This document shows, one piece after another, positions 8,961-18,245 of a stretch of DNA of 64,000 nucleotides. Numbering within the stretch: position 1 is the stretch's first letter; every line of letters begins with the position of its first letter. A model generated the notes under the pieces. It saw nothing but the letters and a program-made list of their open reading frames with translations, did not search any database and was not told the origin of the DNA. This DNA is from Rhizobium sp. CSW-27 (GTDB lineage: Bacteria; Pseudomonadota; Alphaproteobacteria; Rhizobiales; Rhizobiaceae): NCBI RefSeq assembly GCF_018760785.1, contig NZ_JAHHZO010000001.1, forward strand, positions 620,001 through 684,000, in the 5' to 3' direction. The position numbers and the translations under genes are program-made.

Positions 8961-9473
8961 TCAGCGCGCTGCCCAGGCCGGCACCATTTCGCTCACAAGC
9001 CGGTAGGCTCTCGTCTGGCTCCTGGCCAGATCCGCCAGCCCCATGCCGGCGCGGGCGCGGCCGACGGCTTCCGCCTTGTGCACGACAAGCCCATGCTCCA
9101 GCGGCGCCGGGCGCGACACCAGCCGCGAGACCAGCGAGCGTCGGTGATTGCGCGACGGCGAAAAGCGCGCCGCCTGCCGGTTCAGCGCGATATGTTCGGC
9201 CACCTCGTCGATCCAGCCGACCTGCGGGCGCGCGCCGGGCTCGATCAGCAGCAGCCATTCGCCACGCGTCGCACGCAACACCTCATCAAGGCGCCAGTCC
9301 ACATGGAAACGGCAGCCGGCCGCATCGGCCACCCGCGACGAGGCATCCTGCGAGCCACGATCGAGCACGCTGACATCGCTGACAAGCCCCTCCACGGCTC
9401 CCGCAACCAGCACGGACAGGGTCTGTGCCAGCTCGGTTTCCTGGTCTTGGCATTCCATCAGAACACTCAGCAT
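8961..9473 (-). CDS. Short GT-A (GT2-like) glycosyltransferase-family protein
   Basis: A 170-residue protein whose first half resembles the nucleotide-sugar-binding half of family 2 glycosyltransferases: strand MLSVLMECQDQETELAQTL, then VSDVSVLDRGSQDASSRVADAAGC (the usual DDGSxD position reads DRGSQD), then TRGEWLLLIEPGARP where the catalytic DxD normally sits. Here that triad is IEPGA, so the metal-binding aspartates are missing. It is also shorter than a complete enzyme (usually over 230 residues). It may bind a sugar nucleotide without transfer, or be a family-specific short form. The start at 9473 follows AGGAGAC. Confidence 0.6.
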   Translation of the reverse strand: MLSVLMECQDQETELAQTLSVLVAGAVEGLVSDVSVLDRGSQDASSRVADAAGCRFHVDWRLDEVLRATRGEWLLLIEPGARPQVGWIDEVAEHIALNRQAARFSPSRNHRRSLVSRLVSRPAPLEHGLVVHKAEAVGRARAGMGLADLARSQTRAYRLVSEMVPAWAAR

Positions 9474-9604
9474 GTCTCCTGCTTTATCGCATTGCAGCAG
9501 GAATTGCCACAAAGCTGTCACATCGAATTTGTTCTTGCAATGTTCTCATTTCTGTCCTAGGAATGGAAGCACGGTGATCGATGGATCGGCCGCAGGAGTT
9601 TCCC

Positions 9605-10762
9605 ATGAACGAGCTGTCCCATTTGCGGCAGGACGCACTTGCGCCTGCCCACACGGCGGATATTGCCGATGCCCTGGTGCAATCCTCGGGCCTGAGGATC
9701 GACATCGACCGGCGGCGTGGACGCGGCGCGGCGCTGAACCCCGGCGGCCGTTTCGAGACCGAACGGCGGGAGGTCTTCGATGACGGCTGGCAGACGCTGG
9801 AGGAGCTTGAGCCCTTCCGCACGGAAGTGCAGGTGGAAAAGCCGCGCACCATCATCACCCGCAACGAGTCGCCGGACATTCCGTTCGACCGGTCGGTCAA
9901 TCCCTATCGCGGTTGTGAACACGGCTGCATCTATTGCTTCGCGCGCCCCACCCACAGCTATATGGGTCTTTCGGCCGGCCTCGATTTCGAGGCAAAGCTG
10001 TTTGCCAAGCCGGATGCACCGAAGCTGCTGGAACGGGAACTTGCCCGACAGGATTACAAGGTCCGCACGATCGCCATCGGCACCAATACCGATCCCTACC
10101 AGCCGATCGAGCGTGAATGGCGGGTGATGCGCCAGATGCTGGAAGTGCTGGCCAAGGCCAATCATCCGGTGATGATCGTGACGAAATCGGCGCTGGTGAC
10201 GCGCGACATCGACATTCTTTCCGAGATGGCGGCCAGGGGTCTCGTCAAGGTGGGGATTTCGGTGACGACGCTCGACCGCAAGCTGGCCCGCAGCATGGAA
10301 CCGCGCGCCGCCACGCCCACGCGGCGGCTGGAGGCGATCCGGCAGCTGACCGAGGCCGGCATTCCGACCGGCGTTCTGGTGGCACCGGTCATTCCGGCAC
10401 TCAACGACCACGAGATCGAGCGCATCCTGGATGCCGCAAGGGCGGCGGGCGCGACGGAAGCGAGCTACGTGCTGCTGCGGTTGCCGCTGGAGGTGAGCCC
10501 CCTCTTCCGCGACTGGCTGCTGCGCAACTATCCGGACCGCTATCGGCATGTGATGTCGCTGGTGCGCTCCATGCGCGGGGGCAAGGATTACGACGCCGAG
10601 TTCGGCAAGCGCATGAAGGGGGCCGGCCCCTATGCCTGGCAGATTTCGCGCCGCTTCGAACTGGCGACCAAGCGGCTTGGGCTCGGCCGTCGCGGCATGT
10701 CGCTGCGCGACGACCTGTTCGTGCCGCCGGCGGGCGGCGGCGTGCAACTGTCTCTGCTCTGA
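9605..10762 (+). CDS. PA0069-family radical SAM protein
   Basis: A 385-residue radical SAM protein of the spore-photoproduct-lyase-like branch. The [4Fe-4S] cluster motif reads CEHGCIYCFARPTHSY (CxxxCxxC) near residue 107, and later strands (TIAIGTNTDPYQPIE, VGISVTTLD, TGVLVAPVIPALND) are typical of the barrel. Its reaction is not established to my knowledge. The ATG at 9605 has AGGAG 6 nt upstream; an ATG at 9581 does not. It stands alone between the divergent glycosyltransferase-like gene and rnhB. Confidence 0.85.
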   Translation: MNELSHLRQDALAPAHTADIADALVQSSGLRIDIDRRRGRGAALNPGGRFETERREVFDDGWQTLEELEPFRTEVQVEKPRTIITRNESPDIPFDRSVNPYRGCEHGCIYCFARPTHSYMGLSAGLDFEAKLFAKPDAPKLLERELARQDYKVRTIAIGTNTDPYQPIEREWRVMRQMLEVLAKANHPVMIVTKSALVTRDIDILSEMAARGLVKVGISVTTLDRKLARSMEPRAATPTRRLEAIRQLTEAGIPTGVLVAPVIPALNDHEIERILDAARAAGATEASYVLLRLPLEVSPLFRDWLLRNYPDRYRHVMSLVRSMRGGKDYDAEFGKRMKGAGPYAWQISRRFELATKRLGLGRRGMSLRDDLFVPPAGGGVQLSLL

Positions 10763-11101
10763 GATTGACCTTATGCGCCGCATCAGACGCGGCAGGCAGG
10801 GAATGTCGTCGGGGCAGGTGTCATTGGTCGAGGCGGCGCGGCTGTGTCGCACGAAGCCGTCTGCCACCGCAGTGCCTCGGCGGAAAAGGGGCCGGGCGGC
10901 GGCCGACGCAGCGATCTGATGCCGGGGGGCGTCCTCCGGAATGACATGAAGCGGCGCGATCTATGATGGCCGCATCAGGACAGAAAAGTCTTCGGCACGG
11001 TCCACCGCCTCACCCGTGCCGGAACACCCCGGCCCGCCTTCCCCTGGCGGTACAGGCGTTGCCGCATTAAGCGCCTTGCCGGGGCTTGCAGGGGATCGGG
11101 T
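10763..11101. other. Intergenic stretch, no gene seen
   Basis: 339 bp between the radical SAM gene and rnhB. It contains only short open frames without ribosome sites. One hairpin can be drawn: CGGCACGG and CCGTGCCG with a 13-14 nt loop around 10998-11028, close to the rnhB start. I see no convincing terminator with a T tract and no recognisable regulator site. Confidence 0.5.
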
Positions 11102-11776
11102 GTGCGTGCGAGTTTCCGCCGCATGTTACAGAGCACGCCACCCGATTCTCCCGGCCTCTTCGATGAGGTTCCACTCGTTCCCGATTTCAGCCTGGAGCTT
11201 GCCGCGCGCAAGGCCGGCCACTGGCCGGTAGCGGGCACCGATGAGGCAGGCCGGGGGCCGCTCGCCGGTCCGGTGGTGGCTGCGGCCGTCATTCTCGACC
11301 CCGACCGCATCCCCGAGGGGCTGAACGATTCCAAGCAACTGTCGCTGAAGGCGCGTGAGCGCCTCTATGCGGAGATCATGGCAACCGCGCATGTGGCCAT
11401 CGCTTCTTCCGGACCCCGGCACATCGACGAGAAGAACATTCTGCGAGCGAGCCTCGATGCCATGCGCCGTGCGGTGCTGTCGCTGCCGGTGGCGCCGGCC
11501 CTGGTGCTTTCCGATGGCCGCGACGTGCCGCCCGGCATCGCCTGCCCCGGCCGCGCCGTCATCAAGGGCGATTCCCGCTCGCTGTCGATTGCCGCAGCCT
11601 CGATCATCGCCAAGGTGATGCGCGACCGGATGATGGAACGTGCCGACAAACTCTACCCCGCCTATGGCTTTGCCGGCCATGCCGGCTATGGCACCGCCAA
11701 GCATCGCGCCGCTATTGAAAGCGAAGGCCCCTGCCCGCTGCACCGGATGAGTTTTCGGCCGCTGCGGCGCGACTGA
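11102..11776 (+). CDS. rnhB: Ribonuclease HII
   Basis: A 224-residue RNase HII, which removes ribonucleotides from DNA and RNA primers in RNA-DNA hybrids. Active-site pieces are visible: [14 protein letters not shown] (Asp-Glu pair near residue 47), [11 protein letters not shown] (third acidic residue), [21 protein letters not shown] and the final [14 protein letters not shown] at 11102 with AGGGGAT upstream is taken as start; an ATG at 11123 is the alternative but lacks a ribosome site. Confidence 0.93.
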   Translation: MRASFRRMLQSTPPDSPGLFDEVPLVPDFSLELAARKAGHWPVAGTDEAGRGPLAGPVVAAAVILDPDRIPEGLNDSKQLSLKARERLYAEIMATAHVAIASSGPRHIDEKNILRASLDAMRRAVLSLPVAPALVLSDGRDVPPGIACPGRAVIKGDSRSLSIAAASIIAKVMRDRMMERADKLYPAYGFAGHAGYGTAKHRAAIESEGPCPLHRMSFRPLRRD

Positions 11777-12127
11777 CGCCATTCAGCCTTGCCAGCTCCG
11801 CCGACGCCTGCGCGCCTGCAAGCCCCTCCGACATACCTGCCGGGCCGTCCAGAGGCCGTTGCACATGGCCCGTGCTGCTGGCGGCAGAGCGCCCCGCTCC
11901 GTGGGCAACGTCCTTACCGGCCGCAGACAGCCGGACCGGGACTGTCCACAACGCCTGCCCTTGCCGCCGCGCCCGCGCAGCCTCGACGCAAGAAAGCTGT
12001 TGGCCGATGGCCGATCCGGCCGAAGAGCGAAGCGGTGCCTTTCCTTGTTCCGCACAAACGCAAGAAGCCGGACCAAAGGCCCGGCTTCGAAAGCAAGCTG
12101 TCAGGCAGGCGCGGCGCCCCTTTGCCG
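11777..12127. other. Convergent intergenic region between rnhB and the atp operon
   Basis: 351 bp with no supported gene. Apart from the terminator-like hairpin at 12064-12088 that probably ends the atp operon, I see only GC-rich sequence with open frames on several strands and no ribosome sites. Confidence 0.5.
12064..12088 (-). terminator. Probable terminator of the atp F0 operon
   Basis: GAAGCCGG (12064-12071) pairs with CCGGCTTC (12081-12088); on the minus strand the hairpin is followed by TTGCGTTTG, a weak T-rich tail. It lies about 40 bp after the atpF stop. Confidence 0.55.
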
Positions 12128-12613
12128 TCAGTTGAGGCGCGTCTTCACCTGGCCGATCGACTTTTCGAAGAGCGACTGCTGGGTGGCGGCGTCCGCCTTG
12201 GCGGCGATGACCTGCTGTGCAGCGGCAATCGCCAGATCGACGGCAGCCGAGCGCACGGCACCGATGGCATCGGCTTCGGCCTGACGGATCTTCTGTTCGG
12301 ACAGCGCGTTGCGGCGTGCGACGAATTCCTCGGTCTTCTGCCGTGCTTCCTCGGTGAGGGCAGCAGCTTCACGCTCGGCGACAGCCACGATATGGGCGGC
12401 TTCCGCTTCGGCTTCCTTGCGCTTGCGCTGGTATTCGGCCAGCAGCGCCTGGGCTTCCTCGCGCAGGCGCTTGGCCTGCTCCAGTTCGTCGCGGATATTG
12501 TCGGCGCGCTTGTCGAGAGCCTCGGCAATCATGCCCGGCACCTTGAGATAGGCGATCAGGGCAAGGAAGAGAACGAGGCCGACAAAGGCGAAAAATGTTG
12601 CGTCAAATGCCAT
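12128..12613 (-). CDS. atpF: F0F1 ATP synthase subunit b
   Basis: A 161-residue peripheral stalk subunit: one N-terminal membrane helix (ATFFAFVGLVLFLALIAYL) followed by a long charged coiled coil (LDKRADNIRDELEQAKRLREEAQALL and on). It forms a heterodimer with b' and ties the F1 head to subunit a. It is the last gene of the F0 operon, 6 bp after atpG(b'). Confidence 0.95.
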   Translation of the reverse strand: MAFDATFFAFVGLVLFLALIAYLKVPGMIAEALDKRADNIRDELEQAKRLREEAQALLAEYQRKRKEAEAEAAHIVAVAEREAAALTEEARQKTEEFVARRNALSEQKIRQAEADAIGAVRSAAVDLAIAAAQQVIAAKADAATQQSLFEKSIGQVKTRLN

Positions 12614-12619
12614 GGACGA

Positions 12620-13228
12620 TCACGCCTCCAGCTTGGCGGCAGCAACTGCCGCCTTCACGTCTTCCGGGGTTGCCTTGGCGCCGATCAACTGATCGACGAT
12701 CGCGGCAGCGGTCTCCTCGGCAATGGTGCCGACCTCGGCGAAGGCGCGCGCCTTGATGTCCGAAATGCGGGCTTCCGCCGCAGACAGCTTGGACGAGAGT
12801 TCCGCCTCGATCGCCGCGCGATCGGCGGCAGCCTTGGTCTTGGCCGCGTCGCGCGCCTGATCGGCAATGCTGCCGGCCTTGGCGCGGGCAGCCGCGAGTT
12901 CCTTTTCATAGGTCTCGACGGCAGCGTCGGCTTCCGCCTTCAGGCGCGAGGCCTCGTCGAGGTCCTGGGCGATCCGGTCGTGGCGGTGCTCGAGAATGCC
13001 GCCAACGCGCGGCACGATCACCTTCTGCATGACCAGATAGAAGAGCCCGAAGGTGATGACCAGCCACAGAAGCTGCGACGGATAGGTGGACTGGTCAAAC
13101 GGCGGAAACACGCCGGTACCATGTTCGCCATGTGCAACGCCGGTTTCCGTGTGCACGTTGCCAGCTGCTCCATGGGTTTCGCCATTGGCCGGCGCGCCGT
13201 CCTGCGCGAATGCCGGTGTCACGAACAT
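12620..13228 (-). CDS. atpG: F0F1 ATP synthase subunit b'
   Basis: A 202-residue b'-type stalk subunit, the second stalk protein of alphaproteobacteria and phototrophs. It has a Gly/His-rich N-terminal extension ([19 protein letters not shown]), one membrane helix ([22 protein letters not shown]) and a long coiled coil. Three starts lie in a row (GTG, ATG, ATG); the ATG at 13228 is chosen because it is 5 nt after GGAGG. It is separated from atpE by an 87-bp spacer holding a strong hairpin, unlike the 6-bp spacing to atpF. Confidence 0.93.
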   Translation of the reverse strand: MFVTPAFAQDGAPANGETHGAAGNVHTETGVAHGEHGTGVFPPFDQSTYPSQLLWLVITFGLFYLVMQKVIVPRVGGILEHRHDRIAQDLDEASRLKAEADAAVETYEKELAAARAKAGSIADQARDAAKTKAAADRAAIEAELSSKLSAAEARISDIKARAFAEVGTIAEETAAAIVDQLIGAKATPEDVKAAVAAAKLEA

Positions 13229-13256
13229 CATCACCTCCAGGGGTATTCAATACAAA

Positions 13257-13298
13257 GGATCACGGCACGCTGTTTGAAAAAACCCACGGCCGTGATCC
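13257..13298 (-). ncRNA. Intercistronic mRNA hairpin between atpE and atpG(b')
   Basis: GGATCACGGC (13257-13266) is perfectly complementary to GCCGTGATCC (13289-13298), with a 22-nt loop that holds a run of six U in the transcript. It lies directly after the atpE stop. Such a hairpin could protect the 3' end of the atpE message or attenuate read-through, helping make many more c subunits than stalk subunits. The structure is seen; the role is inferred. Confidence 0.6.
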
Positions 13299-13315
13299 AA
13301 TACGGTTGCCGGTTA

Positions 13316-13543
13316 TCAGACGGCGAACAGCAGGAGGAGAGCTACGAGCAGCGAGAAGATGCCCAGAGCTTCCGTAACGGCGAAGCCGAATACCAGACGG
13401 CCGAACTGGCTGTCAGCGGCAGACGGGTTGCGCAGAGCGCCGGAAAGGTAGTTGCCGAAGATGTTGCCGAGGCCGAGAGCCGTGCCGGCCATGCCAAAGC
13501 AAGCCAGACCTGCACCGATGAACTTTGCTGCTTCCGCTTCCAT
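13316..13543 (-). CDS. atpE: F0F1 ATP synthase subunit c
   Basis: A 75-residue proteolipid with two membrane helices joined by the polar loop GALRNPSA. The ion-binding carboxylate sits in the second helix ([20 protein letters not shown], Glu58). There is no sodium-type set of extra polar ligands evident, so protons are the likely coupling ion. It forms the rotor ring. Confidence 0.97.
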   Translation of the reverse strand: MEAEAAKFIGAGLACFGMAGTALGLGNIFGNYLSGALRNPSAADSQFGRLVFGFAVTEALGIFSLLVALLLLFAV

Positions 13544-13609
13544 GTGAATGCTCCTTCGAATGGGTTGTTGCGGCGGATGACTGACGCTTCAATACGCCAA
13601 TGTCGCTCC

Positions 13610-14362
13610 TCAGTGGCCGCCCGGATGGACCGCGTCGTTGAGGTACATGCAAGTCAGCACCGCAAAGACGTAGGCCTGCAGGAAGGCTACGAGGAATTCG
13701 AGACCGGTCAGAGCGACCGTCATGATCAGGGGCAGGATCGCGCCACCGATTCCGAGTGCGCCAAGGGCTCCGAGCGATACGACGAAGCCGGAGAAGACCT
13801 TGAGCGTGATGTGTCCCGCCAGCATGTTGGCGAAAAGACGAACCGACAGCGAGATCGGACGGGACAGGAAACTAATGATTTCGATGGCGACCACCAGAGG
13901 CAGAAGCACGCCCGGAACGCCGCTCGGAACGAACACGTTCAGGAAATGCAGGCCATGCTTGTAGAAGCCGTAGACGATAACCGTGCCGATGACGAACAGC
14001 GCCAGCGCAAAGGTGACGATGATCTGGCTGGTCACGGTGAAGAAATAGGGGAACATGCCGAGCAGGTTCGCCGTCAGCACGAACATGAACAGCGAGAAGA
14101 CCATCGGGAAGAACTTCATCCCGTGGCTGCCCGCCCCTTCACGCAGCATGGAGGCGATGAATTCGTAGGACATTTCCGCGACGGACTGCATGCGCGACGG
14201 AATAAGGCCGCGGTTCGCCGTGGAAAAATACAGGAAGCCGGCGGCGCAGGCCACCGTGGCAACCATGAACAGCGAGGCATTGGTGAACGAGAAGTCCATG
14301 CCACCGATCTCAATCGGCACGATCTTCGAGATCTGGAACTGATGGGTCGGATCGTTAGACAC
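13610..14362 (-). CDS. atpB: F0F1 ATP synthase subunit a
   Basis: A 250-residue proton-channel subunit with several membrane helices. The key arginine region reads [21 protein letters not shown], and the final helix [24 protein letters not shown] is typical. The GTG start at 14362 gives the family N terminus [20 protein letters not shown] with AAGG upstream; the more distal ATG at 14395 would lie in the spacer. Confidence 0.95.
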   Translation of the reverse strand: MSNDPTHQFQISKIVPIEIGGMDFSFTNASLFMVATVACAAGFLYFSTANRGLIPSRMQSVAEMSYEFIASMLREGAGSHGMKFFPMVFSLFMFVLTANLLGMFPYFFTVTSQIIVTFALALFVIGTVIVYGFYKHGLHFLNVFVPSGVPGVLLPLVVAIEIISFLSRPISLSVRLFANMLAGHITLKVFSGFVVSLGALGALGIGGAILPLIMTVALTGLEFLVAFLQAYVFAVLTCMYLNDAVHPGGH

Positions 14363-14439
14363 CGCTCTACCTTCTTTCTTCCTTGCACCCGCCACAATCG
14401 GCAGATTAACTCACCACGTCGATTTACCGATCGCCCCGG

Positions 14440-14790
14440 CTACCGATCGCCCTTGTCGTCGCCTGGCCGGAGAGGTCCCGGCTGGGCGACAACGCCCAGG
14501 CTCCGCATGACGTTCAGCACTCCGGCACAGAAACCGAGAAGAAGAAGAATGATCATCCCCCACGGCGTCGTCCCGGCAAAACGGTCGACCACATAGCCGA
14601 GCACAGCCCCAACGGCGATGGCCGCGATGAATTCGGATGAAATCTTCAGCCCGAGCGCCATGCCTTTGCGGCTCTCCTCGGACCTGCTTTCCTTCGCCTT
14701 CCCCGCTGCCTCGCCCTTTGCCCTTTCCGCCAGTTTGGCGGAAAGATCCTTGCGACGCTGCTCCAGACTGTCGTTGCGGTCTCCGGTCAT
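14440..14790 (-). CDS. atpI: AtpI family F0 assembly protein
   Basis: A 116-residue protein with a charged N-terminal half (KLAERAKGEAAGKAKESRSEES) and two membrane helices (GLKISSEFIAAIAVGAVLGYVVDRF and WGMIILLLLGFCAGVLNVM). AtpI proteins help build the c ring and are encoded first in many atp operons. The ATG at 14790 follows AGGGGGAT. It begins the F0 operon here; the F1 genes are not in this window. Confidence 0.9.
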   Translation of the reverse strand: MTGDRNDSLEQRRKDLSAKLAERAKGEAAGKAKESRSEESRKGMALGLKISSEFIAAIAVGAVLGYVVDRFAGTTPWGMIILLLLGFCAGVLNVMRSLGVVAQPGPLRPGDDKGDR

Positions 14791-14885
14791 GCATCCCCCT
14801 GGCCTTGCCTGCCCTGACCGAAAGATCAAAGCCTCTCTCGAAGCCCGGGAAATAGCGCCTTCCGGCCCGTTTCGAAGTCGCGCGC

Positions 14886-14914
14886 ACCATAGTTTTGCGC
14901 GCACCCATAGTCAA
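14886..14914 (-). promoter_or_regulatory. Sigma70-type promoter of the atpI-B-E-G-F operon
   Basis: On the minus strand TTGACT (14914-14909) and TATGGT (14891-14886) are separated by exactly 17 nt. Transcription would begin near 14879, giving a leader of about 90 nt before atpI. A small palindrome, GCGTC-N4-GACGC, lies immediately upstream of the -35. Confidence 0.65.
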
Positions 14915-15017
14915 GGCGTCAAAAGACGCTCATCCAGAACAAATTAATCACGGATTTTCAATCGTTTAAGTCACAACCGGATCGAGTCGCGATCCGTTGT
15001 TGAGGGAATCACACATT

Positions 15018-16190
15018 TCAGCTCCAGCCGCCGCCATGGGTGCGGTAGAAAACATGCAGTCCGATGCGCCCGACCTTTTCCATGCTTCGCGCCCAGCCGG
15101 GCCGCACATAGACAGCGTGATAATGGGTGGCGGACCCCACCTGCGGCAGCCATATCTTGCCGGCGGTGACCGCGATCGCCACCTCGCGCGCCGTCTGCCA
15201 GTGCTCGCGTGAGCGCACGCGGTCGCGGATGTTGTCGCAGGCGAAGGAAAACTGGCAGCGGTTACGCCAGTCCTTGTTCTGGTAGACGACGCCGCAGATC
15301 GTGTCGGGATAGCTCGGATTGCGCACCCGGTTGAGGATGACCTGGGCAACCGCCGCCTGCCCCTTCACCGATTCCCCGCGCGCCTCGAAATAGATGCCGG
15401 AGGCAAGACACTGCTGCTCGCGCGCGCTGAACGCATCGGCCGGCAGCACGGCAGCGGCCCAGGCGTGATCGTCCGGCCCGATCTCCGGCACGAAGCGCCC
15501 CTCCTCGCCGCCCTTGCCGAGCAGCGCGTCGAAGGGCGAACGTTCCGGCTTGCCGGTCGCGGCGGGCGCATAGGCGCTTGCCAGAATATCGCCGCCGGGA
15601 TTGGTGACGAGGCGCGCCACCATTGGCGACAGGCCGAGGTCGAGGCGGCGCGGCTTCGGCCGGTGGAATTCGAAAGAGGCCACCTGCACGGCGGCAACGG
15701 CCGGCGGCCGGGCGGAAAAGGCAACGCGCTCGGCGGCACCGGCAGGAGGCGCAAGCAAAGAACTGCTGCGCTGGAGAATGGAGCCAGCGGTGAAATCCTT
15801 CGGCGGCTGCATGGGCTCGACGGCAATCACGCGGCCGCGCTTTTCGGCCCGATTCACCCGGTCTTCGTCGGGCGTCAGGCCGGATGTGTCGCGCGGGGCC
15901 GAAAAAGCGATCCTGCGTCCGTCCGGCAATTGCATGCCGGCGCCCGCAACCATCCGCTCCTCGCCCTTCGGAAAGGCAAGCTCGGCCACGTGGAGCGAAC
16001 CCGCCGGAGAATCGGTCAGCACCATGCGCCACTGGCTGCCGGGATGGGCAGCGCCCGCCAGAAGTCCCGAAAGATCGGCCTGCGCCGGCAGCGAGGGAAG
16101 CAGGAGCCAGGCAGCCAGACCGAAAACGGTCGGCGGCGCCCACCGGTCCATCAGGGACGAGGTCGGCTTTTTCGATCGCTTCTGACGCAC
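15018..16190 (-). CDS. Cell wall hydrolase, SleB/Hydrolase_2 family
   Basis: A 390-residue exported protein: a hydrophobic segment (TVFGLAAWLLLPSLPAQA) forms a signal sequence, followed by a long low-complexity Ala/Pro-rich linker and a C-terminal SleB-like domain beginning QQCLASGIYFEARGESVKGQAAVAQVILNRVRNPSYPDTICGVVYQ (catalytic Glu in FEARGE). Related domains cleave peptidoglycan as lytic transglycosylases. A GTG at 16190 is chosen because GGAG lies 7 nt upstream; a GTG at 16208 is possible. Upstream lies a degenerate CtrA-like half-site pair (16243-16258). Confidence 0.85.
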   Translation of the reverse strand: MRQKRSKKPTSSLMDRWAPPTVFGLAAWLLLPSLPAQADLSGLLAGAAHPGSQWRMVLTDSPAGSLHVAELAFPKGEERMVAGAGMQLPDGRRIAFSAPRDTSGLTPDEDRVNRAEKRGRVIAVEPMQPPKDFTAGSILQRSSSLLAPPAGAAERVAFSARPPAVAAVQVASFEFHRPKPRRLDLGLSPMVARLVTNPGGDILASAYAPAATGKPERSPFDALLGKGGEEGRFVPEIGPDDHAWAAAVLPADAFSAREQQCLASGIYFEARGESVKGQAAVAQVILNRVRNPSYPDTICGVVYQNKDWRNRCQFSFACDNIRDRVRSREHWQTAREVAIAVTAGKIWLPQVGSATHYHAVYVRPGWARSMEKVGRIGLHVFYRTHGGGWS

Positions 16191-16318
16191 ACCGCAACTC
16201 CAACGCACAATCTTCGAATGCGCGAAGGATCTAATATTAACCTAAATGGAGGGTTAACGCGGCGGTCGCTGCAGGACCCGGCCGACGCCGATCCCGCAGC
16301 GACCTGGCCCGAAACGCG

Positions 16319-18232
16319 TCAGATGATGACGTGCGAGCCGAGTTCCACCACACGGTTGGCCGGAAGATGGAAATAGTCTGACGGATCGGAGGCGGCATTG
16401 GCCAGCGCGATAAACAGCCTGTCCTGCCACATCGGCATGCCGGATTCCGCATCCGGCACAAGCTTGCGCCGGCCCAGATAGAAGGAGGTGGCCATGATGT
16501 CGAACTTGAAGCCACATTTGCGCAGATAGGCGAGCGCCTGCGATACGTTCTGCGACTGCATGAAGCCGAAGCGCAGTTCGATCAGCACGAAACGCTCCGA
16601 CATCTTCTCCACGTGGAAGCAGTGCTCCTGCGAGACCCGCGGCTTGTTCACCGTGCGGATGGTCAGGATGACATTCTTCTCGTGCAGCACGTGGTTGTGC
16701 TTGAGATTGTGCATCAGCGCGGCCGGAGCCGATTCCGGATCGCTGGTCAGGAAGATCGCCGTGCCCGGCACGCTGACCGGCGCATTAGGGCTCTTGCTCT
16801 CGATAGATTTCTCGATCGATTCGGCAAAGGTGGTCAGCGGAACATCGGTGCGCTTCATCTTCTCGGCCAGAATGTCCGTGCCGCGTCGCCAGGTCCACAT
16901 GATCACGGTAAAGGCGGCCGCCAGCAGCACCGGCACATAGCCACCGTCATGGATCTTCAGCAGATTGGCGCCGAAAAACACCAGTTCCAGCGCCAGCAGC
17001 GGCGCCAGCGCAAGCGCGGCCACGCCGCGCGGCCAGTGCCAGCGGGCACGCACGAATTCGAAGGCCATCAGCGTGGTGACGACCATGGCGCCGGTGACGG
17101 AGATGCCGTAGGCAGTGGCCAGCGCATCGGAACTTTCGAAGCCCAGCACCAGCGCCAGCACGCCGATCAACAGCAGCATGTTGACGCCCGGCAGGAAGAT
17201 CTGCCCGGTATTGGTTTCCGAGGTGAAGAGGATTTCCATGCGCGGCAGATAGCCGAGATGGATCGCCTGGCGCACCAGCGAGAAGGCGCCGGTGATCACA
17301 GCCTGGCTGGCGATGATGGTGGCGGCGGTGGCCAGCAGCACGACCGGGATCAGCGCCCAGCTGGGAAACATCAGGAAGAAGGGATTGTCCATCGCCTCCG
17401 GATGCCTCAGCACCAGCGCCCCCTGCCCCAGATAGTTGAGCGTAAGCGCCGGGAAGACCAGCACGAACCAGGCCCACTGGATCGGGCGTCGCCCGAAATG
17501 GCCGAGATCGGCATAAAGTGCCTCGGCCCCGGTCACCGTCAGGAAGACGGCGCCCAGCACCACGAAGCCGACGAAGCGTTCCTGCAGCAGGAAGGTGACG
17601 GCATGCACCGGGTTGAAGGCCCAGAGGATGCTGAGGTCGTCGGAGATGTGGGCAATGCCGCCGGCGCCCATCACCAGAAACCAGATGGCGGTGATCGGGC
17701 CGAAGAAGCGGGCAACCATACCCGTTCCATGCGACTGGATGGCAAAGAGCGCGATCAGGATGACGATGGAGATCGGCAGCACCGCCTCGTCCAGCGCCGG
17801 CGTGATGAGCTTGACGCCCTCCACCGCCGAAAGCACGGAGAGCGCCGGCGTGATCATCGCATCGCCCATGAACAGCGCCGCGCCGACCAGGCCGAGCATC
17901 ATCAGCACCGCCCTGTTGCCGCCGGCCGTCTTCATCAGCATGGCGAGAAGCGAAAGCGTGCCGCCCTCGCCGTGGTTGTCGGCCCTCAGCAGGAAGAGCA
18001 CGTACTTGAGGGTGACGATGATCGTCAGCGTCCAGATCATCAGCGAGATGATGCCGATGACTTCGGCCTGGGTCACGCCATCGCCGGCCACCGGCCGCAA
18101 AGCCTCGCGAAAGGCATAGAGCGGGCTGGTGCCGATATCGCCATAGACAACGCCGACCGAGCCCAGCGCCACCATCAGGAAGTGTTTCAGGCTCTTGTCG
18201 TGCGACATATGTTCGTCAGCTGCGTGTGACAT
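16319..18232 (-). CDS. kup: Kup low-affinity potassium transporter
   Basis: A 637-residue K+ : H+ symporter with about twelve N-terminal membrane helices and a C-terminal cytosolic domain of about 170 residues. The family signature [21 protein letters not shown] is at residues 24-44 and [18 protein letters not shown] follows. It lies 13 bp after corA on the same strand, so a corA-kup operon for Mg2+ and K+ uptake is likely. An alternative start is the ATG eight codons in. Confidence 0.95.
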   Translation of the reverse strand: MSHAADEHMSHDKSLKHFLMVALGSVGVVYGDIGTSPLYAFREALRPVAGDGVTQAEVIGIISLMIWTLTIIVTLKYVLFLLRADNHGEGGTLSLLAMLMKTAGGNRAVLMMLGLVGAALFMGDAMITPALSVLSAVEGVKLITPALDEAVLPISIVILIALFAIQSHGTGMVARFFGPITAIWFLVMGAGGIAHISDDLSILWAFNPVHAVTFLLQERFVGFVVLGAVFLTVTGAEALYADLGHFGRRPIQWAWFVLVFPALTLNYLGQGALVLRHPEAMDNPFFLMFPSWALIPVVLLATAATIIASQAVITGAFSLVRQAIHLGYLPRMEILFTSETNTGQIFLPGVNMLLLIGVLALVLGFESSDALATAYGISVTGAMVVTTLMAFEFVRARWHWPRGVAALALAPLLALELVFFGANLLKIHDGGYVPVLLAAAFTVIMWTWRRGTDILAEKMKRTDVPLTTFAESIEKSIESKSPNAPVSVPGTAIFLTSDPESAPAALMHNLKHNHVLHEKNVILTIRTVNKPRVSQEHCFHVEKMSERFVLIELRFGFMQSQNVSQALAYLRKCGFKFDIMATSFYLGRRKLVPDAESGMPMWQDRLFIALANAASDPSDYFHLPANRVVELGSHVII

Positions 18233-18245
18233 CCGGTTTTCTGGC

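Noticed and set aside
10772..10919. Small open frame after the radical SAM gene
   Set aside because: No ribosome site, Arg/Ala-rich shadow-like composition and no recognisable domain.
11789..14596. A continuous plus-strand open frame of over 900 codons opposite the atp operon
   Set aside because: It is antisense to five well-recognised atp genes; in high-GC DNA the complementary frame often stays open. No ribosome site and low-complexity composition.
14916..14929. GCGTC-AAAA-GACGC as terminator of the cell-wall hydrolase gene
   Set aside because: The stem is only 5 bp and it lies against the -35 of the atp promoter; a small operator or chance is as likely.
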